DNA of 26,972 bases from a virus. Made by a program: the position numbers and the translations under genes. Within the stretch, counting starts at the first letter, position 1. Each line of letters starts with the position of its first letter. Shown here piece after piece: positions 1-6,819 of this stretch. Below the pieces are notes generated by a model. It did no database searches, was not told where the DNA came from, and saw only the letters and a program-made list of their open reading frames with translations. Location: the IMG/VR virus record IMGVR_UViG_3300009514_000579, positions 1 through 26,972 of that record. One strand, 5' to 3'.

Positions 1-20
1 ATTTCTTCATCAGGATGCAT
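1..20 (-). CDS. 5' end of a gene cut by the window edge
   Basis: An ATG on the minus strand at position 20 overlaps the RegA stop codon by one base (TAATG). It opens a frame reading MHPDEE before the window ends. A GGAGG about 11 nt upstream, inside the end of regA, could serve as ribosome binding site. Only six codons are visible, so the product cannot be named. In T4 the gene after regA is DNA polymerase gene 43, but these residues give no support for that. Confidence 0.5.
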
Positions 21-415
21 TATTCTGTTACCTCCGTTCCTACTACATTGAATTTGTGAGAGATTTGCCAGTATTTCTTTTCATTATATGGCAATACATA
101 AACGAATTCATTGTGAGGATCAATATCATCTTCCTCGATAAGATCGATTAATCCCCAATTTTTCATGCAAAATATTATTGAATTTTTTCGTTCTAGGTCT
201 TTTTCGCTGATGTTATTATACCCATTCGGCCTAGTTAAGAGGAACATTTCTTTGAAATGCACTATGTAGAATTCTTCAAAATTCTGGTATAAATAACATG
301 ATGGGTATAGAATATTTTTCTTCTTATTGGCTATCCCGATTCTGGTCAGAGTTTCCCTAATAACCTTGAGATCCGCCTTTGGCACAACTTGTACCAAGTT
401 CTTGATTTCACTCAT
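20..415 (-). CDS. regA: RegA-like translational repressor of early phage mRNAs
   Basis: A 131-residue protein close in length to T4 RegA (122). It shares with T4 RegA the blocks LKVIRETLTRIGIANKKK, LYPSC, FYIVHFKEM and NWGLIDL. In T4, RegA binds the start region of many early mRNAs, including its own, and blocks ribosome loading; that role is inferred here from homology. The start at 415 has a poor Shine-Dalgarno (GTGAG) and the A/U-rich run GAAAAATT directly before the ATG, resembling the A/U-rich sites RegA prefers. The gene follows a lipoprotein and a tail tube gene, not the clamp-loader genes that precede regA in T4. A perfect TATAAATA box lies 42 nt upstream of the start. Confidence 0.93.
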   Translation of the reverse strand: MSEIKNLVQVVPKADLKVIRETLTRIGIANKKKNILYPSCYLYQNFEEFYIVHFKEMFLLTRPNGYNNISEKDLERKNSIIFCMKNWGLIDLIEEDDIDPHNEFVYVLPYNEKKYWQISHKFNVVGTEVTE

Positions 416-430
416 AATTTTTCACTCACA
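413..430 (-). promoter_or_regulatory. Candidate RegA autoregulatory site over the regA start codon
   Basis: On the minus strand the bases just before and over the regA ATG read TGTGAGTGAAAAATTATG. T4 RegA is known to repress its own mRNA and to prefer A/U-rich sequence around the AUG. The combination of a weak ribosome binding site with AAAAATTATG fits that pattern, but no binding can be shown from sequence. Confidence 0.3.
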
Positions 431-457
431 TTAATTAAATTAACAAATATATACAGG

Positions 458-465
458 TATTTATA
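458..465 (-). promoter_or_regulatory. T4-type late promoter box upstream of regA
   Basis: A perfect TATAAATA on the minus strand overlaps the stop codon of the lipoprotein gene. It lies 42 nt before the regA start. It matches the T4 late promoter -10 element recognised by gp55/gp33-modified RNA polymerase. The same box recurs immediately upstream of four other genes in the window. Confidence 0.65.
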
Positions 466-772
466 ATGTCATACCTTCAAGAATTTTCCTTCCTTCTTCC
501 TTTGTCAGAGTATCCAATCTATTAGTGTCATTGGGGTTTGGTTTGAAGAACATGGTATCAAATCTGTCTAGGGATTCTACTGGCAAGCCCATACCCTCCA
601 TGTAATTCCTATTATGTCTCATTTTTGGAACTACAACATGGTATAGCTTAGTCACCTTCATATACAAAATATCCTTTCCACAAAATTCTTCCTTGGCCAC
701 TTTCATTCCATTACATGAAAGTAAAACGGTCAGCATTAAACCTGCTAGGACTAGCATTATTTTCTTTTTCAT
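461..772 (-). CDS. Small phage lipoprotein
   Basis: A 103-residue protein with a textbook lipoprotein signal: MKKK basic start, hydrophobic run IMLVLAGLMLTV, and lipobox LLSC with the acylated Cys at residue 20. The frame is open further upstream, but the start at 772 is chosen because GGAGGA lies 4 nt before this ATG and because it opens the signal peptide exactly. The mature part (about 84 residues) is polar, begins NGMKVAKEEFCGKD, and has no family I recognise. It sits just after the tail tube gene and before regA, 13 nt from the former. Phage lipoproteins are often outer spanins or superinfection-exclusion proteins; nothing here decides between these. No inner-spanin partner is visible in the window. 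Confidence 0.78.
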   Translation of the reverse strand: MKKKIMLVLAGLMLTVLLSCNGMKVAKEEFCGKDILYMKVTKLYHVVVPKMRHNRNYMEGMGLPVESLDRFDTMFFKPNPNDTNRLDTLTKEEGRKILEGMTL

Positions 773-776
773 TATG

Positions 777-782
777 TCCTCC
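777..782 (-). promoter_or_regulatory. Ribosome binding site fixing the lipoprotein start
   Basis: GGAGGA on the minus strand lies 4 nt before the ATG at 772. It shows that the lipoprotein begins there and not at an upstream in-frame codon inside the tail tube gene. Confidence 0.8.
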
Positions 783-785
783 TTA

Positions 786-1319
786 TTAGTTATTCCTAAT
801 CGTGTCTGGTCTAGTAACATCCCACAAATCATAAGTAAAAGTGCAGGAGAATACCAATTGCTCTGATGTACCAAAATTAAGTTGCAAGGAACTCAGGTTA
901 ATCAGGTAACAATTATTAAAAGAAAATCTTGGGCCAGCACGATTCTCATTATCATTATAAATAACATAGATGCTGTTTATCAGGCTTTCGCCCAAATCAC
1001 CCTTTCCATCCGTAGGGTTTCCGCATCTTACTTCTCTTATCCACTCGTAGAATGTTGCATAGTTTTCTACATCTTCATCAACAAAAAAATCTATTATCAG
1101 GGGAGTTAAATCATTATTAGCTTGGGATGCTGGTTGCTTGACTGTAATTCCAAAAAACTGTGAGTTTACCAATTCTAGGTTATAATCGGGCATTGATACC
1201 GACTTAACATAATTATCAAAAACTGCCATTGGAGGTTTGTCCATTCTTCCAGATGAAAACGGCATATTGGAAAAAACCACCTTAAACTTATCAGTATTGG
1301 CATTATTAACTTTACTCAT
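786..1319 (-). CDS. Tail tube-like protein (T4 gp19 type)
   Basis: A 177-residue protein, near the length of T4 gp19 (163). It opens with a beta strand (FKVVFSNMP), carries the central pattern typical of tail tube folds (V..FVDE....YATFYEWIREVR, compare the FVDWQ region of gp19), and ends in L.LNFGTSEQ.VFSCTFTYDLWDV, like the C-terminal strand of gp19. In myophages this protein polymerises into the inner tube of the contractile tail. Related folds include the tube-initiating gp48 and gp54, so the exact paralogue is not certain. The start at 1319 has AAGGAG 7 nt upstream and a perfect late promoter box 21 nt upstream. It is separated from the other tail genes of the window by the carbohydrate block. 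Confidence 0.75.
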   Translation of the reverse strand: MSKVNNANTDKFKVVFSNMPFSSGRMDKPPMAVFDNYVKSVSMPDYNLELVNSQFFGITVKQPASQANNDLTPLIIDFFVDEDVENYATFYEWIREVRCGNPTDGKGDLGESLINSIYVIYNDNENRAGPRFSFNNCYLINLSSLQLNFGTSEQLVFSCTFTYDLWDVTRPDTIRNN

Positions 1320-1340
1320 AAATACTCCTTATGTTATGAG

Positions 1341-1348
1341 TATTTATA
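1341..1348 (-). promoter_or_regulatory. T4-type late promoter box upstream of the tail tube gene
   Basis: A perfect TATAAATA on the minus strand, 21 nt before the ATG at 1319 and overlapping the stop codon of the epimerase gene. It gives the tail tube gene its own late promoter, independent of the carbohydrate operon upstream. Confidence 0.8.
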
Positions 1349-2195
1349 AAAGCCCGTTAATATACGTCCGAATATCCCCCTTTGGTTTGTAGTTTAAATC
1401 TCTAATACTGTCCCTAATATCAGCAAACACAACATCATCTTCACCCGCCCTAGCAGGTATGTATTCAACTTCAGTATTGAACATTTGCGCTATCTCATTG
1501 ATAGAATAACTCTTACCAGATGCTAGATCGTAGGTATTACCCAATGGATTCTCTGCCATTTTAATCATACCATCCACTACATCATCCACATGAACAAAAT
1601 CCCTTTTTTGGGTTCCCCTGCCTGTAATAGTTAAAGGTTGACCTGCCTTGTACTGTCTTTCAAATATCCCGATTACTGTTGCAAAATCACCCGTTTCCAT
1701 CTGCCGTTTTCCATATACATTGTGAAATCTGGCTATGGCCATTGGAACACCATACACCTTATGATACATCCTACAGACTTCCTCCCCTGCCCATTTAGAG
1801 AACGAATACGGGCTTAAAAAAGTATCTTCATATCGGGTACACGAACCAGCATAAATCAGCTTGGCACCCGTTAAACGGGCCAACTCACATATTCTGGATG
1901 TTCCTTGTACATTTACTTCAATGGTTCTATCTGGATCTTTCAGGCTAGGTTGAATCCTAGACACCCCTGCCAGATGATATATGATGTCATAATCAAACGC
2001 CAATCCCTTTTCATCAAATATGTTACATATATCCACAATCTTATATATGCCACCAACCTCACTTATATTTTCCCACTTACCAGTAGATAAATCATCAACA
2101 ACATCAATATCAAAACTATTATGTTCTAACATCAGCCGATCCACTAGATGGGAGCCTATAAAGCCCAACCCGCCAGTTACTAGTATGTTAGCCAT
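1344..2195 (-). CDS. NAD-dependent sugar epimerase/dehydratase (extended SDR)
   Basis: A 283-residue extended short-chain dehydrogenase that should act on a nucleotide-activated sugar. Visible are the NAD-binding GGLGFIG (residues 8-14), an acidic pair after beta-2 (VVDDLSTGK), AGSC with the catalytic Ser at 118, and Y130-SFS-K134 as the YxxxK dyad. FVHVDDVVDGMIKM and NTYDLASGKSYSINE match the C-terminal substrate-binding part of UDP-glucose 4-epimerase-like enzymes. The protein is somewhat shorter than GalE (about 338). It overlaps the preceding glycosyltransferase gene by 8 nt and is the last gene of the carbohydrate run. Substrate cannot be set; a UDP-hexose 4-epimerase or a 4-keto reductase are the main options. 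Confidence 0.85.
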   Translation of the reverse strand: MANILVTGGLGFIGSHLVDRLMLEHNSFDIDVVDDLSTGKWENISEVGGIYKIVDICNIFDEKGLAFDYDIIYHLAGVSRIQPSLKDPDRTIEVNVQGTSRICELARLTGAKLIYAGSCTRYEDTFLSPYSFSKWAGEEVCRMYHKVYGVPMAIARFHNVYGKRQMETGDFATVIGIFERQYKAGQPLTITGRGTQKRDFVHVDDVVDGMIKMAENPLGNTYDLASGKSYSINEIAQMFNTEVEYIPARAGEDDVVFADIRDSIRDLNYKPKGDIRTYINGLL

Positions 2196-3270
2196 TTTGC
2201 AAATTCCAGTTTTTATCTTGGGTGACTATGCAATCAAGACCTTTTTTCTTGTATTTTTTCTTAATTTCTTTAATAGTTTCGTTGAATATTTTCTGATTAC
2301 CATCCAGATCAGGTAAATTCACTATGTAATGGAAAATATGGTATGTATTCAGCTTATCATCATCAACCTCTCTGTAGTCACATATGTATTTGATTCTGAA
2401 GTTAAAGTCAGCATCTTCTAGCCCGTAACCCTTGTACCTAGTATCAAAGCCTTTGATTTTATAAAAAGATTCCAAATGTATCAAGCCATTTCCAGGTGCG
2501 ATACCAAATTGAGTTCTGGATACATCCTGATTCTTTTCGTAGGACTTAACATAATCTTTATACTTATTTGAGTATAACGAATCTCCCAAATTATAATTGT
2601 GGAACACCACCCTGACAGGTCTTGAAAAATCCACATGCTTCTTAATGGATTTTATAAAAGTGGGCGGGTAAATCAAATCAATATCCGACAAAATAAAATA
2701 CGGAGTGGTTACTAACATACACACCCCATAATTTATTGTTTGGGGTTTACAATAAGTTTCCACATCCAAGGGTTTGTGGATATACCTTACATTACATATG
2801 TCCTTAATATCATTCTCGATACACCTCTTGGATGTGTTACATACGCATATATTAACTTCCTGATTAACTATGCTCTGTATAGAACATCTCAATCGTTTTA
2901 AGGCCCGTTCTCTTTCAACACCATCATTAAAATGGAAAGGATACAACATATCAATTGTGCATTTTTTGTGGCTCCGTTTCCAAAGTTCCGAATAAGGATC
3001 TTCAAAACACATCTTCTTATAACGTAAACTTCTTTTGAATAATTGATTCCGCTCTACCTGTAAACTGTGGACTAGATTATTTACTCGATCCAATTCTTTA
3101 TTCTTAGCTTCGATATTATTGATAATCAAATCTGGAACCACAAATAAAACATCAACATAGTTATTAGCCACCTGTGGGGGGATTTTATAAAATCTCCCAT
3201 CAGCAGGAATCTTTTGATTTAACTCCTGTATGAAAACCGCTTCCTTTGTTTTATTGAACACTATGGTCAT
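2188..3270 (-). CDS. Glycosyltransferase (GT-A/GT2, galactosyltransferase-C type) with extra N-terminal domain
   Basis: A 360-residue protein in three parts. Residues 1-50 form a short, probably beta-rich domain that I do not recognise. Residues 52-85 (IEAKNKELDRVNNLV onward) look like a coiled coil. From about 105 onward is a GT-A catalytic domain with the metal-binding SDIDLIYP and the acceptor-side motif GFDTRYKGYGLEDADF, typical of chondroitin-synthase and GalNAc-transferase-like enzymes. The start at 3270 has GGAG 6 nt upstream. The gene overlaps the ColD-like gene by 20 nt and the epimerase by 8 nt, which implies translational coupling. Donor and acceptor are unknown. Confidence 0.82.
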   Translation of the reverse strand: MTIVFNKTKEAVFIQELNQKIPADGRFYKIPPQVANNYVDVLFVVPDLIINNIEAKNKELDRVNNLVHSLQVERNQLFKRSLRYKKMCFEDPYSELWKRSHKKCTIDMLYPFHFNDGVERERALKRLRCSIQSIVNQEVNICVCNTSKRCIENDIKDICNVRYIHKPLDVETYCKPQTINYGVCMLVTTPYFILSDIDLIYPPTFIKSIKKHVDFSRPVRVVFHNYNLGDSLYSNKYKDYVKSYEKNQDVSRTQFGIAPGNGLIHLESFYKIKGFDTRYKGYGLEDADFNFRIKYICDYREVDDDKLNTYHIFHYIVNLPDLDGNQKIFNETIKEIKKKYKKKGLDCIVTQDKNWNLQNG

Positions 3271-4435
3271 TAATTACTCCATTAATAACATTACAAACCC
3301 TAGTAATATCGTCTGGTTCTAACTGTGGATGATTAGGAACATACAACCCGTACAAGTCCACCAACTCTGCAAACGGAAGTTTGGTTTCGTACTTCAACTT
3401 CCCTCTCAGGAAAGGCTGAAATTCCATTGACCCACATACCAACGGTCTTACCTCAATATTATTCTCTACCAGTTTATCGGATATTTCATCTGCTCTAGGA
3501 TGAATAATCGGGTAGGCAAAGTTCGATATGGTGGCTAGTGGATTCTCAATCGGGATTTTCCAGTAATCGTTTTTAATTAATTTATCATACAATCTAAAAT
3601 TTCTATCTCGTTTCTGACAAATATCATTCAATTTATCCAACTGCCTTATCCCAATATATGCCTGTAAATCTGTAGCCCTGATGTTAAACCCTGCATAATA
3701 AAACGAGTACAGAGATTTGAATTCTGATATGTTGTATTCCTTCCTCAACTCCATCTGGCTTTCAGTATCAATATCCCTATCCCATCCATGACTTCGGATC
3801 ATTTTAAGAATATTATACACCTCTTTATTATCCGTACACACCATCCCACCTTCTATAGAACTTATATGATGGCCGAAGTAAAATGAAAAAGTGCTCATTA
3901 AACCTAGTGTCCCTGTTTTGCCCTTATATGTTGTAGAACCTACTGATTCACACGAATCCTCAAGAATAGTGACACCATATTGCACACAAATCTGTTCTAT
4001 ATCTTTGCTACAAGGAAAACCCAATACATGAACCATGATTAGTGCGGAAACATCAGGATGTTCTTCCAGTATTTCTTTCAGACTCTCAGGCTCAACCCCC
4101 AAAGTCTTATCATCACACTCACATAGTATAGGGTCGAATCCCAACTGGATTAAGGGAGCTACTGTTGTAGCCCACGACACAGCAGGGACAATTATTTTAT
4201 TACTTCTGGGATTGCCGTACAACTTGTAGGTATAAACCATTGCCAAGTTAGCCGAACTTCCCGAATTAACATAGACGGAGTATTTACGGCCCAACCAATT
4301 AGACCATTTCTGCTCAAAGATTTCTGTTTTCTTTCCCTTGGTAAGTCTGGGATTTGTTTTCAACCATTCAATTAAATGATTAACATCTTCTTTATCAATC
4401 GTATCTTCAACGAGATTTATTCTGGTATGCTTCAA
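3251..4435 (-). CDS. colD: ColD-type PMP-dependent sugar 3-dehydratase (DegT/DnrJ/EryC1 family)
   Basis: A 394-residue fold-type I PLP protein of the sugar-aminotransferase family. SGSSAN (58-63) and ILED with D160 fit cofactor binding. The key feature is FSFYFGHHISSIEGG: His189 stands where aminotransferases have the Schiff-base Lys. That His marks ColD (GDP-4-keto-6-deoxymannose 3-dehydratase) and RfbH/E1. The four-Cys iron-sulfur motif of RfbH/E1 is not visible, which favours ColD. ColD removes the C3 hydroxyl using PMP and glutamate. The start is a TTG at 4435; no better in-frame start exists near the N-terminus, and the first residues already belong to the family. It overlaps the fucose-synthase-like gene by 29 nt. 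Together they fit GDP-L-colitose synthesis; a different 3-deoxy sugar is possible. Confidence 0.85.
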   Translation of the reverse strand: MKHTRINLVEDTIDKEDVNHLIEWLKTNPRLTKGKKTEIFEQKWSNWLGRKYSVYVNSGSSANLAMVYTYKLYGNPRSNKIIVPAVSWATTVAPLIQLGFDPILCECDDKTLGVEPESLKEILEEHPDVSALIMVHVLGFPCSKDIEQICVQYGVTILEDSCESVGSTTYKGKTGTLGLMSTFSFYFGHHISSIEGGMVCTDNKEVYNILKMIRSHGWDRDIDTESQMELRKEYNISEFKSLYSFYYAGFNIRATDLQAYIGIRQLDKLNDICQKRDRNFRLYDKLIKNDYWKIPIENPLATISNFAYPIIHPRADEISDKLVENNIEVRPLVCGSMEFQPFLRGKLKYETKLPFAELVDLYGLYVPNHPQLEPDDITRVCNVINGVINDHSVQ

Positions 4436-5339
4436 TTGTTTTCACCAACCCATCTTCAATTTCAGTTTTTGCTTTCCAACCCAACTTATTTATCGCACTT
4501 ACATCTAGACACTTTCGCATCATTCCATCTGGCTTGTCTGTGTTAAAAGTAAAACTACCATCCCAACCAACAATGTCTTTAATTGCATATGCCAATTCCC
4601 CTATCGAAATATCTTCACCCATACCAATATTTAAAAATGTATCTGTCCTGTTTACATTCTTCATTGACCAAATCATTCCATCAACAAAATCATCTATGTA
4701 CAGAAACTCACGCCTCTGGTTACCCGATCCCCATATCTCCACATTAGTTTCATTGTTCACTTTCGCATCACAAATCTTTTTTACCAGTGCAGAAAGAACG
4801 TGACTGGTGTCTAGGTTGAAATGGTCACCCGCCCCGTACAAGTTACAAGGCATCAGGGAAACAAAATTTGTATCAAATTGCTTGTTTGCATATTCACACA
4901 ATTTCAATCCTGCTATCTTAGCCAAACCATAGCCTTCATTGGTTGGCTCCAAAGGAGCTTCCAAAAGGTATTCTTCCTTCAAAGGCTGAATATAATCCTT
5001 GGGATAAATACAACTCGAACCCAAAAATAAAACCTTCCTCACTTCTGTTTTAATACACGCATCAATAATATTATTCTGCATTACCAAATTATCATACAGG
5101 AACTTGTAAGGATTATCCATGTTGGCCTTAATTCCACCAACAACCGCTGAACAGATGAATACATAATCAAACCTATAAAACAAGGAACCCAACGCCGTTT
5201 CCTTTTCTAAAAAATCACATCCGTTACTTTTGCTATAACCATGAACTCTAGTATAACCTTCTTCCTTCAACTTCTGGTATAATGCGTTACCAGCAAAACC
5301 AGTATGTCCCGTTACCAAGATTTTACTATCTTTTTTCAT
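4407..5339 (-). CDS. fcl: GDP-L-fucose synthase / GDP-L-colitose synthase (Fcl/ColC)
   Basis: A 310-residue extended SDR, close to E. coli GDP-fucose synthase in length. It has GHTGFAG (11-17) for NADP(H), VVGGIKAN, GSSCIYP, EPTNEGYGLAKIAG, NLYGAGDHF and REFLYIDD, all family hallmarks. The residues required in E. coli Fcl (S107, C109, Y136, K140, H179) are all present, shifted by one: S108, C110, Y137, K141, H180. The enzyme epimerises C5 (and C3 for fucose) and reduces the C4 ketone of a GDP-4-keto-6-deoxy sugar. The homologue ColC does this on the 3-deoxy product of ColD. Because a ColD-type gene overlaps it directly, colitose is the favoured product over fucose. Its ATG overlaps the NeuB-like stop codon (ATGA). 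Confidence 0.9.
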   Translation of the reverse strand: MKKDSKILVTGHTGFAGNALYQKLKEEGYTRVHGYSKSNGCDFLEKETALGSLFYRFDYVFICSAVVGGIKANMDNPYKFLYDNLVMQNNIIDACIKTEVRKVLFLGSSCIYPKDYIQPLKEEYLLEAPLEPTNEGYGLAKIAGLKLCEYANKQFDTNFVSLMPCNLYGAGDHFNLDTSHVLSALVKKICDAKVNNETNVEIWGSGNQRREFLYIDDFVDGMIWSMKNVNRTDTFLNIGMGEDISIGELAYAIKDIVGWDGSFTFNTDKPDGMMRKCLDVSAINKLGWKAKTEIEDGLVKTIEAYQNKSR

Positions 5340-6172
5340 TTTCTCAACTTTTCCTTAACTGGTACTTCACTTTCTTCAACCTTAATTTCACCATCACCCA
5401 TACCAGTTTCAAAGGCTTCAATAAAATCTTTTATCTTCAAAACACCTGCCGATTCAATAGATGCTGATTGATCACTACCATACATTGTACGATCTGTTGT
5501 AATGTGATACTCAATCATCTTAGCACCCATTACTTGAGCTTGAAGAATAAAAGCAATACCTGATGAATGATTAGAAAAACCGATTTTATAATGATCCCCG
5601 TATTCCTCTTGTAATGTTTTTATCTTAGCCATGTTCATTTCATTCATTGGTGTTGGGTAGCTAGACACACAGGATAAAACATGTTCCACTTGACCACCCA
5701 GTAATTCCAAACAATCTTCTATTTCATCCTGAGTGCTCATTCCAGTGGCCACAATAATATTTGTTTTGGTTCCTCTGGTGGCTTCATAAACCTTACTCAT
5801 TAAATCATTATTAGTCACCATTGCAGATGCAACTTTAATGTAATCGGGTTTGTACTGCATAAGGAAGTCAACGGATTTTACATCCCAAGGTGAAGCAAAC
5901 CACCCTATACCTTTCGAGTTACAATAATAATTTATTTCATCAAATTCTTTTTTACCAAACTCAAGTCCTTCCTTTTGCAACCTGTTGGTTGTTCCCCAAG
6001 GAGATTCCCTGTACTTGTCAAGTTCTTCTTTAGTATAAACATCTTCAATAGTTCTCTTTTGGAACTTAACATATTTACAACCACCTAAGATTGCCAGATC
6101 AATCATTTTCTTTGCAAGGTCTAAATCCCCGTTATGATTGATCCCTATTTCGCCAACTAAAATTGTTTCCAT
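5336..6172 (-). CDS. neuB: NeuB-like nonulosonic acid synthase lacking the SAF domain
   Basis: A 278-residue TIM-barrel enzyme of the sialic/legionaminic/pseudaminic acid synthase family, which condenses phosphoenolpyruvate with a six-carbon amino sugar. Landmarks are EIGINHNGD, VKFQKR, ASPWD, YIKVASAMVTN, VATGMST, SCVSSYPTP and IGFSNHSSG. The two metal-binding His of NeuB map to H202 and H223 (IEYHIT). The usual GxDH near the barrel end is GSDQ. NeuB proteins are normally about 340-350 residues with a C-terminal SAF (antifreeze-like) domain that closes the active site of the dimer partner. This one stops in the linker (GDGEIKVEESEVPVKEKLRK). An AGGAG 7 nt before the ATG at 6172 sets the start; an in-frame ATG at 6199 lacks one. 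Confidence 0.88.
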   Translation of the reverse strand: METILVGEIGINHNGDLDLAKKMIDLAILGGCKYVKFQKRTIEDVYTKEELDKYRESPWGTTNRLQKEGLEFGKKEFDEINYYCNSKGIGWFASPWDVKSVDFLMQYKPDYIKVASAMVTNNDLMSKVYEATRGTKTNIIVATGMSTQDEIEDCLELLGGQVEHVLSCVSSYPTPMNEMNMAKIKTLQEEYGDHYKIGFSNHSSGIAFILQAQVMGAKMIEYHITTDRTMYGSDQSASIESAGVLKIKDFIEAFETGMGDGEIKVEESEVPVKEKLRK

Positions 6173-6179
6173 TTCAATT

Positions 6180-6184
6180 CTCCT
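6180..6184 (-). promoter_or_regulatory. Ribosome binding site fixing the NeuB-like start
   Basis: AGGAG on the minus strand, 7 nt before the ATG at 6172. It overlaps the end of the cupin gene and rules out the longer reading that starts at 6199. Confidence 0.75.
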
Positions 6185-6512
6185 ATTCAATTTTTCCACT
6201 TTCTTCTGTTCTATAAGAATCCGAATCTATGTGTGTGGTTGATACTTCATATATTAAACTGTTTTCCATGCCAGTAAACCTGTGTTCCGTATTTGGTGCG
6301 ATATGTACCTGATCTCCCTTTGACAAAAAGAAAACCTTTTCGCCAACCTCCATTTTCACATGACCCGAATGTATTATAAAGGTTTCGTCTTTAATTTTGT
6401 GGTGGTGCATACTACACCTGTATCCCTTATTAAGATGCAGTTTCTTGAAACAATACTTGTCAGTATTCACCAACCATTCCTCTTTGCCCCAAACTTTTTC
6501 TACTTCAATCAT
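6183..6512 (-). CDS. Single-domain cupin, sugar-isomerase-like
   Basis: A 109-residue beta-barrel cupin. Motif 1 holds H36-H37-H38 and E43 (MHHHKIKDETF) and motif 2 holds H77 (PNTEHRFTG), enough to bind one metal ion. The N-terminal KVWGKEEWLV and the C-terminal EVSTTHIDSDSYR resemble the cupin half of mannose-6-phosphate isomerase type II and lyxose-isomerase-like proteins. Small cupins of this type are commonly found beside NeuB genes in surface-sugar clusters, as here, where the NeuB-like start lies 10 nt downstream. AGGTG lies a few bases before the ATG. The substrate is not known; an isomerase or epimerase role on a phosphorylated or nucleotide sugar is the likeliest. Confidence 0.8.
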   Translation of the reverse strand: MIEVEKVWGKEEWLVNTDKYCFKKLHLNKGYRCSMHHHKIKDETFIIHSGHVKMEVGEKVFFLSKGDQVHIAPNTEHRFTGMENSLIYEVSTTHIDSDSYRTEESGKIE

Positions 6513-6519
6513 TTTTCAC

Positions 6520-6819
6520 CTACAATATAGTGTGCATATCACTTACATGAACCGCCTTATCATCAATAATCATGTCATAAAAAGGTTTTCTCATTTTTAA
6601 ATCATGGTATTTACAGCCCCATTTTTTTAATTGTCTTAATGTTAGAATTTCCCAATCAACGCCAGTGGTCATTCCTCTTGATGTCCAATAAATTATTTCA
6701 TGTCCTTCATCATACAAGGAATTTATTTTATTTATATTCTCCTGAATAGGCTCCGCATCTTTATAACTTCCACCCGTATTATTACAAATCGTACCGTCAA
6801 CATCTACTCTTATTATCAT
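6520..6819 (-). CDS. Minimal HAD-family phosphatase
   Basis: A 99-residue HAD domain without a cap but with all four catalytic motifs: D6-V-D8-G-T (nucleophile and acid), YWTSRG with T46/S47, K78 (MRKPFYD) and I-D86-D87-K. This short form resembles the phosphatases found in capsule and sialic-acid clusters. Here it lies immediately before the cupin and NeuB genes, so it may dephosphorylate a sugar phosphate, such as a nonulosonate 9-phosphate or hexose phosphate. The start at 6819 lies inside the end of the preceding small gene (23-nt overlap). A TATAAATA box falls inside this gene at 6729-6736. Confidence 0.82.
   Translation of the reverse strand: MIIRVDVDGTICNNTGGSYKDAEPIQENINKINSLYDEGHEIIYWTSRGMTTGVDWEILTLRQLKKWGCKYHDLKMRKPFYDMIIDDKAVHVSDMHTIL
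6729..6736 (-). promoter_or_regulatory. Possible internal late promoter box in the HAD gene
   Basis: A perfect TATAAATA on the minus strand, 216 nt before the cupin start and within the HAD coding sequence. It could drive the cupin-NeuB-Fcl-ColD part of the operon. Unlike the other minus-strand boxes it is not next to a gene start. Several such octamers are expected by chance in AT-rich DNA, so support is weak. Confidence 0.25.

Noticed and set aside
289-296. TATAAATA on the plus strand (also at 956, 13738 and 22724)
   Set aside because: No plus-strand gene follows any of them and all lie antisense within minus-strand genes; they serve as a chance-level control.
773-874. Longer reading of the lipoprotein gene starting at 874
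   Set aside because: It would lie within the tail tube gene, has no ribosome binding site, and would bury the signal peptide; GGAGGA before 772 settles the start.
3251-4435. Assignment of the DegT-family protein as an ordinary sugar aminotransferase or as RfbH/E1
   Set aside because: The Schiff-base Lys is replaced by His189, which rules out normal transamination, and the four-Cys iron-sulfur motif of RfbH/E1 is not visible.
6173-6199. Longer NeuB-like protein starting at 6199
   Set aside because: The nine extra residues (MEKLNRRIE) are encoded by the end of the cupin gene; the AGGAG 7 nt before 6172 fits the shorter form and the family start.
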